Of a stretch of 30,904 nt of DNA, positions 15,188-23,376 are shown piece after piece. Position 1 is the first letter of the stretch. Every line of letters starts with the position of its first letter. The DNA is taken from assembly GCF_000719555.1 (NCBI RefSeq), contig NZ_JOGX01000072.1, forward strand, positions 1 through 30,904. Direction: 5' to 3'. The notes under the pieces were generated by a model, which was not told where the DNA came from, ran no database searches, and saw only the letters and a program-made list of their open reading frames with translations. Position numbers and translations under genes: made by a program. Origin of the DNA: Streptomyces sp. NRRL F-5727 (lineage in GTDB: Bacteria; Actinomycetota; Actinomycetes; Streptomycetales; Streptomycetaceae).

Positions 15188-15225
15188 GCGGAGCAGTGAT
15201 CGACGAGAGCAATGCGGGAGGGGCC

Positions 15226-18200
15226 GTGCGCCGCTGGGAGCACGCCGGGGACGGCGCGGGGAAGTTCTGGGAAGCCGGTGCGGAGGGCACCGCGGTGACC
15301 GTCCGGTTCGGCCGGATCGGCACGGCGGGCCAGACCCGCGTCAAGGACCTCGGCACGGTGGAGGCCGCCGAGGCGTACCTGCTCAAGTCCATCGGCGAGA
15401 AGGAGCGCAAGGGGTACGTGGCCGCCGGCGACGGCACCGCCGTGGCGCCGCCCGCTCCCTCCGGATCGGTCGGCGAGCCGTCGCCGGCCGAGGCGTCCGA
15501 CGCCCCCGTCGTCCGTCCCGACGAGACCGCCTTCGTCCTGCCCGACGCCTGGAAGCGGCACCTCCGCCCGCGCCGCGGAGGCACCCCCGTCCCGGTTCCG
15601 GCACCCGACCCGAAGGCGCCGGCCCGGCTCGCCGAATGGCGCTCCGCCCGGCGCGCCGAGGTCGACCGCGCGCTCGACGCCGGCCGGAGCGACCCCGAGC
15701 TCGTCGCCGCCGCCCGCGCCCACGACGCCGGCAGCCCCGACCCCGTCGGCGCCGCCGTCCTCGCCGCCTTCCTGCCCCACGGCGCCGAGCGGCGCACCGT
15801 CGCCGACGCCTGGACCCTCACCCACGGACTGCCCTTCGCGGCCGTCGCCGCCGTCGAACACCTCGAATGCCGCCGCCTCTGGGTCCAGGGCACCCGGAGC
15901 AGCGTGGTCGGCGGCATCGAGGCCGCCGCCGAGGACGAGGCGCAGTGGCAGCACGGCGAGGCCCACACCGTCCTCGAACGGGTCCGGGCCCTCCTCGCCG
16001 TCGCCGACGACGCGACGTACGCGGCCGCCGTCACCGCCCTCGCCCGGCACCGGACCAGCCCCCGCCGCCGCGTCTCCGTCTCCTTCCTGGTGCCCACCGA
16101 GCGCGCCTGGACCGACGAGTGCGTCGCCGACCCCGCCACCCGCGACCACGTCCAGATCCCGGTGCGGGACATGCTCGTCTGCTCCCTGACCGCCGACCAG
16201 CTCGCCGGCTACGGGGGCCGCGTCGACCTCGGCTGGCGCGGCTGGGGCGCGGCCACCGTCGCCACCGTCGCGGACGGCGTCGGCACCGCCGTGGCCCCCT
16301 TCCTCATCGCCGAGACGCACCGCCAGTACCTCGGCACCGACGACCTCAAGGCGCTCGCCGCCGCCCTCGCGGAGCTCCCCTCCGACACGGCGTTCCAGGG
16401 GCTGGTCGACCGCGTCGGCGACAAGCACGTCCGCGCCGAACTGGCCGCCGCCGCCCGCCGCTTCCCCGTCCGCGCCCTCCGCCTGCTCGCCCTCGCCGCC
16501 CGCGAGACCACCGCCGACAGCGCCCTGGTCCGCCGGATGCTCACCGGACACGTCGCCACCCACCGCGCGCTCGCCCTCGACGTCCTGCCCGAACTCCCGG
16601 CCGAGGCCGCCGAGATCGTCGCACCGCTCACCCGCGCGCAGGACACCACCGAGGACGCCGCCCCCGCCGACCTGCCCGCGCTCCTCACCAGCCCCCCGTG
16701 GACCGTGCGGCGCCCGGCCGTCAAGCCCCGCGTCGTGACCGGCGCCGTCGCCCCCGCCGGCACCCGGGTCGTCTGGCGGAACGAGGAGCGGCGGGCCTGG
16801 GCCACCACCGAGTCCTGGGTGACCGGCTGGCAGCCGTACGAGCCCATGGAGACCCTCGTCGACAAGCTCCTCCGCGGCGACCTGCACAACTGGCACACCG
16901 TCGGCGTCCTCGTCAACGGCCCCGCCGACCGCGTCCGCCCCTTCCTCGCCGACTGGGACGGCATGGACTACTGCTACGACGGCGCCGAGGTCTTCAAGCC
17001 GCTCGTCGCCGCCCACGAGGAAGCCGCCCTGCCGCCCCTGCTGCGCATGGCCCCGCACCACCCCACCGCCATGGCCGAGGTCATGCTGCCCTACCTCGAC
17101 GTCCGGGTCGCCCGGCTGATGGCGAACTGGCTGCACCGCCTCAAGACCGCGGGACGCACCGCCCGCACCTGGCTGCACCGCCACGGCACCGACGCGGCCC
17201 GGCTCCTCGTCCCCGACGCCGTCGGCGCCGCCGGCCCCGAGCGGACCGCCGCCGAGGGCGCGCTGCGGGCGATCGTCGCCGCCCACGGCCCGGACGGCGT
17301 CCGCACCGCCGCCAAGGAGTACGGCGAGGAGGCCGTCGAGGCCGTCGAAGCGCTCCTGGCCACCGACCCGCTGGTGACCGCGCTGCCCGCCCGGATGCCC
17401 CAGACGCCCGCCTGGCTCGAGCCCCGCGTGCTGCCCCGGATCCGGCTGCGGACCGGCGCCACCCTGCCCGTCTCCGCCGTCGCCCACCTGATCACCATGG
17501 TCTCCGTCTCCAAGCCGGGCGCCCCCTACCCCGGCCTCGCCGTGGTCCGCGAGCTGTGCACGCCCGCGTCGCTCGCCGAGTTCGCCTGGGGCCTCTTCGA
17601 GGAGTGGCGGGTCGTCGGCATGCCGCCGAAGGAGGCGTGGGCCCTGCACGCCCTCGGCTGGTTCGGCGACGACGACACCGTCCGGGAGCTCACCCCCGTC
17701 ATCCGCGCCTGGCCCGGCGAGGGCGCCCACCACCGGGCCGTCGAAGGGCTCGACGTGCTCGCCGCCATCGGCACCGACAGCGCCCTGCTCCACCTCCACG
17801 GCATCTCCCAGCGCGTCAAGTTCAAGGCGCTCAAGCAGCGCGCCCAGGAGAAGATCGCCGAGGTCGCCGACGACCTCGGCCTCACCGCCGAACAGCTGGC
17901 CGACCGGCTCGTGCCCGACCTCGGCCTCGACGCCGACGGCAGCACCGTCGTCGACTACGGCACCCGCCGCTTCACCGTCGGCTTCGACGAGGCCCTCAAG
18001 CCGTTCGTCCGGGACGCCGAGGGCCGCCGCCTCAAGGACCTCCCCAAGCCCGGCGCCCGCGACGAGACCGAGCGGGCCACCGCCGAGCGCAAGCGGTTCC
18101 TCGCCCTCAAGAAGGACGTCCGCACCATCGCCGCCGACCAGGTCCGCCGCCTGGAGGCCGCCATGGTCGACGGCCGCTCCTGGACCGGCGCCGAGTTCCG

Positions 18201-18831
18201 GCAGCTGTTCGTCGAGCACCCGCTCGTCTGGCACCTCGCCCGCCGGCTCGTCTGGAGCGCCGAACAGGACGGCACCACCACCGCGTTCCGCGTCGCCGAG
18301 GACCGCACCTACGCCGACGCCGACGACGAGCTGCTCACCGTCGCCGACGACGCCACCGTCACCCTCCCGCACCCCCTCCACCTCACCGACTCCCTCGGCA
18401 CCTGGGCCGAACTCCTCGCCGACTACGAGATCGTCCAGCCCTTCCCGCAGCTCGGCCGGCCGCTCCACACCCCCACCGAGGAGGACTCCGCGAGCGCCCG
18501 CCTCACCCGCTTCGAGGGCGTCACCGTCCCCGTCGGCCGCCTCCTCGGCCTCCAGAAGCGCGGCTGGGAGCGCGGCTCACCGGAAGACAACGGGGTCGAG
18601 CGCTGGTTCTCCCGCCGCCTCGCCCCCGAGCGCCACCTCGTCATCCAGCTCGAACCCGGCATCGCCGTCGGCATGCTCGACGAGTTCCCCGAGCAGACCC
18701 TCGACACCGTCTGGCTCGACACCCAGCCCGGCGACCACTGGGGGAGCCGCAGCTACCCGCTCCGCCTCGCCGACCTCGACCCCGTGACCGTCTCCGAACT
18801 CCTCACCGACCTCACGGAGCTGACCTCGTGA
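15226..18831 (+). CDS. WGR domain and DUF4132 protein (MolR/YehI-like)
   Basis: A 1201-residue protein. Residues about 1-65 are a WGR domain (RRWEHAGDGAGKFWEA, then VRFGRIGTAGQTRVKDLG), known from PARPs, where it contacts broken DNA. Residues about 100-880 are helical and Ala/Leu/Arg-rich, probably HEAT-like. Residues about 905-1075 carry DUF4132 (FTVGFDEALKPFVRDAEGRR, ELFR-type helices, HPLVWHLARRLVWSAE), followed by a short C-terminal domain. I prefer GTG at 15226 because GGGAGGGG lies just before it and the protein then starts RRWE as in other WGR proteins; GTG at 15196 is an alternative. Its stop overlaps the next start (GTGA). E. coli MolR/YehI have the same domains. It likely acts as the DNA- or substrate-recognising part of the five-gene system; this is inferred. 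Confidence 0.9.
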   Translation: MRRWEHAGDGAGKFWEAGAEGTAVTVRFGRIGTAGQTRVKDLGTVEAAEAYLLKSIGEKERKGYVAAGDGTAVAPPAPSGSVGEPSPAEASDAPVVRPDETAFVLPDAWKRHLRPRRGGTPVPVPAPDPKAPARLAEWRSARRAEVDRALDAGRSDPELVAAARAHDAGSPDPVGAAVLAAFLPHGAERRTVADAWTLTHGLPFAAVAAVEHLECRRLWVQGTRSSVVGGIEAAAEDEAQWQHGEAHTVLERVRALLAVADDATYAAAVTALARHRTSPRRRVSVSFLVPTERAWTDECVADPATRDHVQIPVRDMLVCSLTADQLAGYGGRVDLGWRGWGAATVATVADGVGTAVAPFLIAETHRQYLGTDDLKALAAALAELPSDTAFQGLVDRVGDKHVRAELAAAARRFPVRALRLLALAARETTADSALVRRMLTGHVATHRALALDVLPELPAEAAEIVAPLTRAQDTTEDAAPADLPALLTSPPWTVRRPAVKPRVVTGAVAPAGTRVVWRNEERRAWATTESWVTGWQPYEPMETLVDKLLRGDLHNWHTVGVLVNGPADRVRPFLADWDGMDYCYDGAEVFKPLVAAHEEAALPPLLRMAPHHPTAMAEVMLPYLDVRVARLMANWLHRLKTAGRTARTWLHRHGTDAARLLVPDAVGAAGPERTAAEGALRAIVAAHGPDGVRTAAKEYGEEAVEAVEALLATDPLVTALPARMPQTPAWLEPRVLPRIRLRTGATLPVSAVAHLITMVSVSKPGAPYPGLAVVRELCTPASLAEFAWGLFEEWRVVGMPPKEAWALHALGWFGDDDTVRELTPVIRAWPGEGAHHRAVEGLDVLAAIGTDSALLHLHGISQRVKFKALKQRAQEKIAEVADDLGLTAEQLADRLVPDLGLDADGSTVVDYGTRRFTVGFDEALKPFVRDAEGRRLKDLPKPGARDETERATAERKRFLALKKDVRTIAADQVRRLEAAMVDGRSWTGAEFRQLFVEHPLVWHLARRLVWSAEQDGTTTAFRVAEDRTYADADDELLTVADDATVTLPHPLHLTDSLGTWAELLADYEIVQPFPQLGRPLHTPTEEDSASARLTRFEGVTVPVGRLLGLQKRGWERGSPEDNGVERWFSRRLAPERHLVIQLEPGIAVGMLDEFPEQTLDTVWLDTQPGDHWGSRSYPLRLADLDPVTVSELLTDLTELTS

Positions 18832-19919
18832 CCACCCCCGACGCGCTCCAGCGGCCGCCCGCCGAGGTCCGGTACGCCGAGGAGCTCGCCGCCCTGCGCG
18901 CCGGCGACACCGACCCGCGCCCGCCCGGCTGGCAGCTCAGCCTGCGGGCCGCCCGCCGGTTCGTCGTCGGCGACGAGGAGCACGGCATCAGCCGCAAGTT
19001 CGTCGGCGACACCGCCCTCGTCGAGCGCGCCCTCGTCGCCCTCGCCACCAACCGCGGCCTGATGCTCGTCGGCGAACCCGGCACCGCCAAGTCCCTCCTC
19101 TCCGAGCTGATCGCGGCCGCCGTCGCCGGCGACTCCACCCTCGTCGTCCAGGGCGGCGCCGCCACCACCGAGGACCACATCAAGTACTCCTGGAACTACG
19201 CCCTCCTCGTCTCCGAGGGCCCCTCCGAGCGGGCCCTCGTCCCCGCCCCCATGCTCAAGGGCATGGCCGAGGGCCGGCTCGTCCGCTTCGAGGAGATCAC
19301 CCGCTGCCCCCTGGAGGTCCAGGACTCCCTCCTCTCGCTGCTCTCCGAACGGGTCGTCGCCGTCCCCGAACTCGACGGCCCCGCCGGCATGGTCTTCGCC
19401 CGCCAGGGCTTCAACGTCATCGCCACCGCCAACACCCGCGACCGCGGCGTCAACGAGATGAGCGCCGCCCTCAAACGGCGCTTCACCTTCGAGACCGTCT
19501 TCCCCATCCCCGACCTCGACACCGAACTCGCCCTCGTCGAGGCCGAGGCCGGCGCCCTGCTGCGCCGCTCCGGCGTCCCCGTCGCCCCCGACCGGGACGT
19601 CCTCACCGTCCTCGTCACCACCTTCCGCGAACTCCGCGCCGGCACCACCCGCGACGGCGCCCCCACCGACCGGCTCTCGGCGGTCATGAGCACCGCCGAG
19701 GCCGTCTCCGTCGCCCACGCCGTCGGCGTCCGCGGCTGGTTCCTGCGCGGCGGACCCGGCGACGCCGCCGACCTCGTCACCTGCCTCGCCGGCACCGCCG
19801 CCAAGGACAGCCCCGAGGACCTGGCCCGCCTCCGCCGCTACCTCGAACAGCGCGTCGCCGGCCGCGGCGGCGCCCCGTGGAAGGCGCTCCACGCCGCCCG
19901 CCACCTGCTGGCCGGCTGA
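18828..19919 (+). CDS. MoxR-family AAA+ ATPase (YehL-like)
   Basis: A 363-residue AAA+ ATPase of the MoxR group, chaperone-like enzymes that remodel partner proteins together with a vWA protein. Walker A GEPGTAKS is at 82-89, Walker B LVRFEE at 151-156, sensor 1 in ATANTRDRG at about 199-207, and the arginine-finger region ALKRRF at 214-219. All catalytic residues are present, so it should hydrolyse ATP, unlike many degenerate operon partners. The start is GTG at 18828 within GTGA overlapping the DUF4132 stop, with GGAG eight bases upstream; its own stop shares a base with the next ATG (TGATG). The vWA gene two places downstream is the expected partner. Confidence 0.93.
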   Translation: MTTPDALQRPPAEVRYAEELAALRAGDTDPRPPGWQLSLRAARRFVVGDEEHGISRKFVGDTALVERALVALATNRGLMLVGEPGTAKSLLSELIAAAVAGDSTLVVQGGAATTEDHIKYSWNYALLVSEGPSERALVPAPMLKGMAEGRLVRFEEITRCPLEVQDSLLSLLSERVVAVPELDGPAGMVFARQGFNVIATANTRDRGVNEMSAALKRRFTFETVFPIPDLDTELALVEAEAGALLRRSGVPVAPDRDVLTVLVTTFRELRAGTTRDGAPTDRLSAVMSTAEAVSVAHAVGVRGWFLRGGPGDAADLVTCLAGTAAKDSPEDLARLRRYLEQRVAGRGGAPWKALHAARHLLAG

Positions 19920-22228
19920 TGACCGTCACGTACCTCGGCGTCCGCCACCACTCGCCCGCCTGCGCCCGGCTCGTCGCCCGGACCGTCGAGCGCCTGCGCC
20001 CCGCGTACGTGCTCGTCGAAGGCCCGTCCGACCTCGACGGACGCCTCGACGAGCTGCTGCTCGGACACGAGCTGCCAGTCGCCGTCTTCAGCCACTACCG
20101 CGACGACGAGCGGGCCGCGACCTCCTGGACCCCGCTGTGCGCCTACTCGCCCGAGTGGATCGCGCTCACCGCGGGCCGGGCGGCCGGCGCCGAGGTGCGG
20201 TTCATCGACCTGCCCGCCTGGCACCCCGCCTTCGCCGGCCGCGCCAACCGGTACGCGGACGCCGAACTCCGCTACGCCGAGGCCACCGCCCGGCTCCGGC
20301 ACCGCTTCGCCGTCGACTCGACCGACGCCCTCTGGGACCGCATGATCGAGGCCGACCCCGACGCCCCGGACCTGGCGGAACGCCTGGACGCCTACTTCGA
20401 CGCCGTCCGCGGCGACCCCGAGGCCGACGCCGCCGACGCCTCGGACCAGGCCCGCGAGACCTACATGGCCGCCTGGATCCGCGCCGCCCGCGCCGCCGCC
20501 GGCGACCGCCCGGTCCTCGTCGTCACCGGCGGCTTCCACCGTCCCGCCCTCCGCCGGCTGGCCGAGACCGGCCCCGGCGGCGCGGCGGAGTGGCCGGCCG
20601 TGCCCGCGCCGCCCGAGGGCTCCCTCAGCGGCAGCCACCTCGTCCCGTACTCCTTCCGGCAGCTGGACTCCTTCGCCGGCTACGAGTCCGGGATGCCGTC
20701 CCCCGCCTACCACCAGTGGCTGTGGGAGGACGGCCCCGAAGCCGCCGGCCGGCGACTCGTCCGCACCGTCGCCGACCGGCTCCGCGACCGCGGCCACCCC
20801 GTCTCCACCGCCTCCCTCGTCGCCGCCCGGGCCTCCGCCGCCGCGCTCGCCGCCCTGCGCGGCCACCCCGTGCCCGGCCGCCTCGACCTCCTCGACGCCC
20901 TGGCGGGCGCCCTCGTCACCGAAGCCCTCGACGAACCCCTGCCCTGGACCCGGCGCGGCCCGCTGACCCCCGGCGCGCACCCGGCGGTCGTCGAGATGGT
21001 CGCCGTCTGCGCCGGCGACCGCGTCGGCCGGCTCCACCCCGACACCCCCGCCCCGCCCCTCGTCCACGACGTCGCCGCCCGCCTCACCGCCCTCGGCCTC
21101 GACGGCACCGCCCCCGTGACGCTCCGGCTCACCGACCCGGCCGGACTCGACCGCAGCCGCCTCCTCCACCGGCTCCGCGTCCTCGGCATCCCCGGGTACG
21201 AGCGGACGGCCGGCCCGGCCGACGGCACCGACCCGGTCGCGGAGGAACGGTGGGAGCCCCGCCCGGCGGCCGGCCGCGACGCCGCCCTGGTCGAGGCCGG
21301 CGCGTACGGAGCCCGCCTCGACGACGCCGCCCTGGTCGCCCTCGGCGACCGCGCCCGCGCCGCCGCCGACGACTGCGCGGCCCTCGCCGGCGTCCTCTTC
21401 GACACCGTCGTCTGCGGCGCCACCGACCTTGCCGGCCCCCTTGTCACCCGCCTCCGCGCCGGGCTCGCCGCCGCCACCGCGCCCGGCCCGCTGGGCACCG
21501 CGCTCGCCACCGCCCTCGGCCTGTGGCGGCACGACCGCGTCTACGGCGTCGCCCGCGACCCCCTGCTCGCCGCCGCCGTCGACACCGCCGTCACCCGCGT
21601 CCTCTGGCTCGTCGAGGGCACGGCGCCCGGCGGCGCCACCGGCCCCGACCGCGCCCGGCTGCGCGCCCTCGTCGCTGTCCGCGACGCCCTCCTGCACGCC
21701 GGACCGATCCTCACCGTCCCCCGGGACGCGGCCGCGGACGTCTTCCGTCGCGTCGCCGCGGACCCGGCCGCCCCGCCCGACCTCCGCGGCGCCGCCCACG
21801 GCCTGGTCCGCGTCCTCGCCCGGACCGCGGAGTCCGGCGTCGCCGAGGCCGTCCGGGCCGCCGCCGCGCCCGCCGTGCTCGGCGACTGGCTGGCGGGGCT
21901 CTTCGCCGTCGCCCGCGAGGAGGTGGCCGCGGAGCGGGCCGACGGCGACCCGGGAGCGCTCGTCGGCGTCCTCGACGACCTGGTCGTCGCCATGTCCGAC
22001 ACCGACTTCCTCGTCGCCCTGCCCGCCCTCCGCGAAGCCTTCGCCTGGTTCCCGCCCACCGAGCGCGAACGGATCGCCGCCCGCCTCATCGAACGGCGCG
22101 GCCTGCGCGGCTCCGCCCGCGCCCTGCTGCGCACCCCGGCGGACCCGCTGGCCCTCGCCCGGGCCCGCGCACTGGAGGACCACGTGTCACGCACCCTCGA
22201 CGACCTCGGCCTGGGGGCCGCCCGATGA
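19919..22228 (+). CDS. DUF5682 family protein (YehM-like)
   Basis: A 769-residue protein of a family with no known function. Residues 1-210 are the most conserved-looking part: LGVRHHSPACARLV (His10, His11, Ser12), VLVEGPSDLD (Glu34), RFIDLPAWHP and VVTGGFHRPAL (His207). A paired GxxH plus a Glu after a beta strand is reminiscent of the TIKI/TraB/ChaN/erythromycin-esterase fold, so an enzymatic N-terminal domain is possible; that is my inference. The remainder is helical, probably repeats (RALVAVRDALLHAGP, ADFLVALPALREAF-like segments). It overlaps both neighbours (TGATG upstream, ATGA downstream), showing translational coupling in the operon. Confidence 0.85.
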   Translation: MTVTYLGVRHHSPACARLVARTVERLRPAYVLVEGPSDLDGRLDELLLGHELPVAVFSHYRDDERAATSWTPLCAYSPEWIALTAGRAAGAEVRFIDLPAWHPAFAGRANRYADAELRYAEATARLRHRFAVDSTDALWDRMIEADPDAPDLAERLDAYFDAVRGDPEADAADASDQARETYMAAWIRAARAAAGDRPVLVVTGGFHRPALRRLAETGPGGAAEWPAVPAPPEGSLSGSHLVPYSFRQLDSFAGYESGMPSPAYHQWLWEDGPEAAGRRLVRTVADRLRDRGHPVSTASLVAARASAAALAALRGHPVPGRLDLLDALAGALVTEALDEPLPWTRRGPLTPGAHPAVVEMVAVCAGDRVGRLHPDTPAPPLVHDVAARLTALGLDGTAPVTLRLTDPAGLDRSRLLHRLRVLGIPGYERTAGPADGTDPVAEERWEPRPAAGRDAALVEAGAYGARLDDAALVALGDRARAAADDCAALAGVLFDTVVCGATDLAGPLVTRLRAGLAAATAPGPLGTALATALGLWRHDRVYGVARDPLLAAAVDTAVTRVLWLVEGTAPGGATGPDRARLRALVAVRDALLHAGPILTVPRDAAADVFRRVAADPAAPPDLRGAAHGLVRVLARTAESGVAEAVRAAAAPAVLGDWLAGLFAVAREEVAAERADGDPGALVGVLDDLVVAMSDTDFLVALPALREAFAWFPPTERERIAARLIERRGLRGSARALLRTPADPLALARARALEDHVSRTLDDLGLGAAR

Positions 22229-23376
22229 CCGCCCCGCACACCCCCGGACCCGGACCCGACGCCGGACTCGAACGGTGGCGGCTCGTCCTCGGCGCCCCCG
22301 CCGAACGCTGGACCGGCCCCCTCGGCCCCGAGGCCGCCGCCCGCGACGCCGCGCTCGACTGGCTCTACGGCCGCGACCCCGACCAGGCCCGCCGCGGCGT
22401 GCGCGCCACCGGCCGCGAGGGCGGCGACGGCCCCTCGACCGTGACCCCCGTCGACTGGCTCGACGACGTGCACCGGCTCTTCCCCCGCGAGACGGTCGAA
22501 CGGCTCGAACGGGACGCGGTCGAGCGGTTCGAGATCCACGAGATCGTCACCGACCCCGCCGTCCTGGAGCGCATCGAACCCGACCAGACCCTCCTCCGCG
22601 CCGTCCTGCGCACCAAGCACCTGATGAACCCCGAGGTGCTGCGGCTGGCCCGCCGCATCGTCGAGACCGTCGTCCGCCGGCTGACGGAACGCCTCCGGCC
22701 GGAGGTGCGGCGCGCCCTCCACGGCACCCGCTCCCGCCGCCCCAGCAGACTGCCGCTCGCCCGCGACTTCGACTTCCGCGGCACCGTCCGCGCCAATCTC
22801 GCCCACTACCGGCCCGAGGAGCGCCGCCTCCTCATCGAGCGGCCCCGGTTCCACTCCCGGACCCGCCGGCACGTCGAGCGCTGGCAGCTGATCCTCCTCG
22901 TCGACCAGTCCGGCTCCATGGTCGACTCGGTCATCCACTCCGCCGTGACGGCCGCCAGCCTGTGGGGGCTGCCGGGGCTGACCACCCATCTGATCGCCTT
23001 CGACACCTCCGTGGTGGACCTGACGAGCGACGTCGCCGACCCGGTCGAACTGCTCATGCGGGTCCAGCTCGGCGGCGGCACCGACATCGCCCGCGCCGTC
23101 GCCTACGCCACCGGCCTGGTGGACAATCCGCGCCGCGCGATCGTCGCCGTCATCAGCGACTTCTACGAGGGCGGCGACCGCTACCGGCTGGTGCGGGGCG
23201 TCCGGGCCCTGGTGGAGCAGGGCACCGTCGTGCTGGGGCTCGCCGCGCTCGACGAGGAGGCCCGGCCGGCCTACGACCGGGAGACCGGGCAGCTCCTCGC
23301 GGACGCCGGCGCCCACGTCGGCGCCATGACCCCCGGGCAGCTCGCCGAGTTCGTCGCCGAGAGGCTCGGCCGATGA
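22225..23376 (+). CDS. von Willebrand factor A (CoxE-like) domain protein (YehP-like)
   Basis: A 383-residue protein. Residues 1-215 are a helical N-terminal region (TLLRAVLRTKHLMNPEVLRL; DFDFRGTVRANLAHYRPEER). Residues about 218-380 are a vWA domain with an intact metal-ion-dependent adhesion site: D227-S229-S231 in LLVDQSGSM, Thr286 in GGGTD and Asp312 in VISDFYEGG. Such proteins work with MoxR ATPases, as ViaA does with RavA and as CoxE and CoxD do, by presenting the target for remodelling. The ATG at 22225 and the stop at 23376 both sit in ATGA overlaps. No signal peptide or membrane segment is visible, so it acts in the cytoplasm. Confidence 0.93.
   Translation: MTAPHTPGPGPDAGLERWRLVLGAPAERWTGPLGPEAAARDAALDWLYGRDPDQARRGVRATGREGGDGPSTVTPVDWLDDVHRLFPRETVERLERDAVERFEIHEIVTDPAVLERIEPDQTLLRAVLRTKHLMNPEVLRLARRIVETVVRRLTERLRPEVRRALHGTRSRRPSRLPLARDFDFRGTVRANLAHYRPEERRLLIERPRFHSRTRRHVERWQLILLVDQSGSMVDSVIHSAVTAASLWGLPGLTTHLIAFDTSVVDLTSDVADPVELLMRVQLGGGTDIARAVAYATGLVDNPRRAIVAVISDFYEGGDRYRLVRGVRALVEQGTVVLGLAALDEEARPAYDRETGQLLADAGAHVGAMTPGQLAEFVAERLGR

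Noticed and set aside
15181..18468. A 1095-codon open frame on the minus strand opposite the DUF4132 gene
   Set aside because: It is Gly/Asp/Glu/Val-rich nonsense typical of the antisense frame in high-GC DNA. The plus-strand protein has recognisable domains and proper codon bias.
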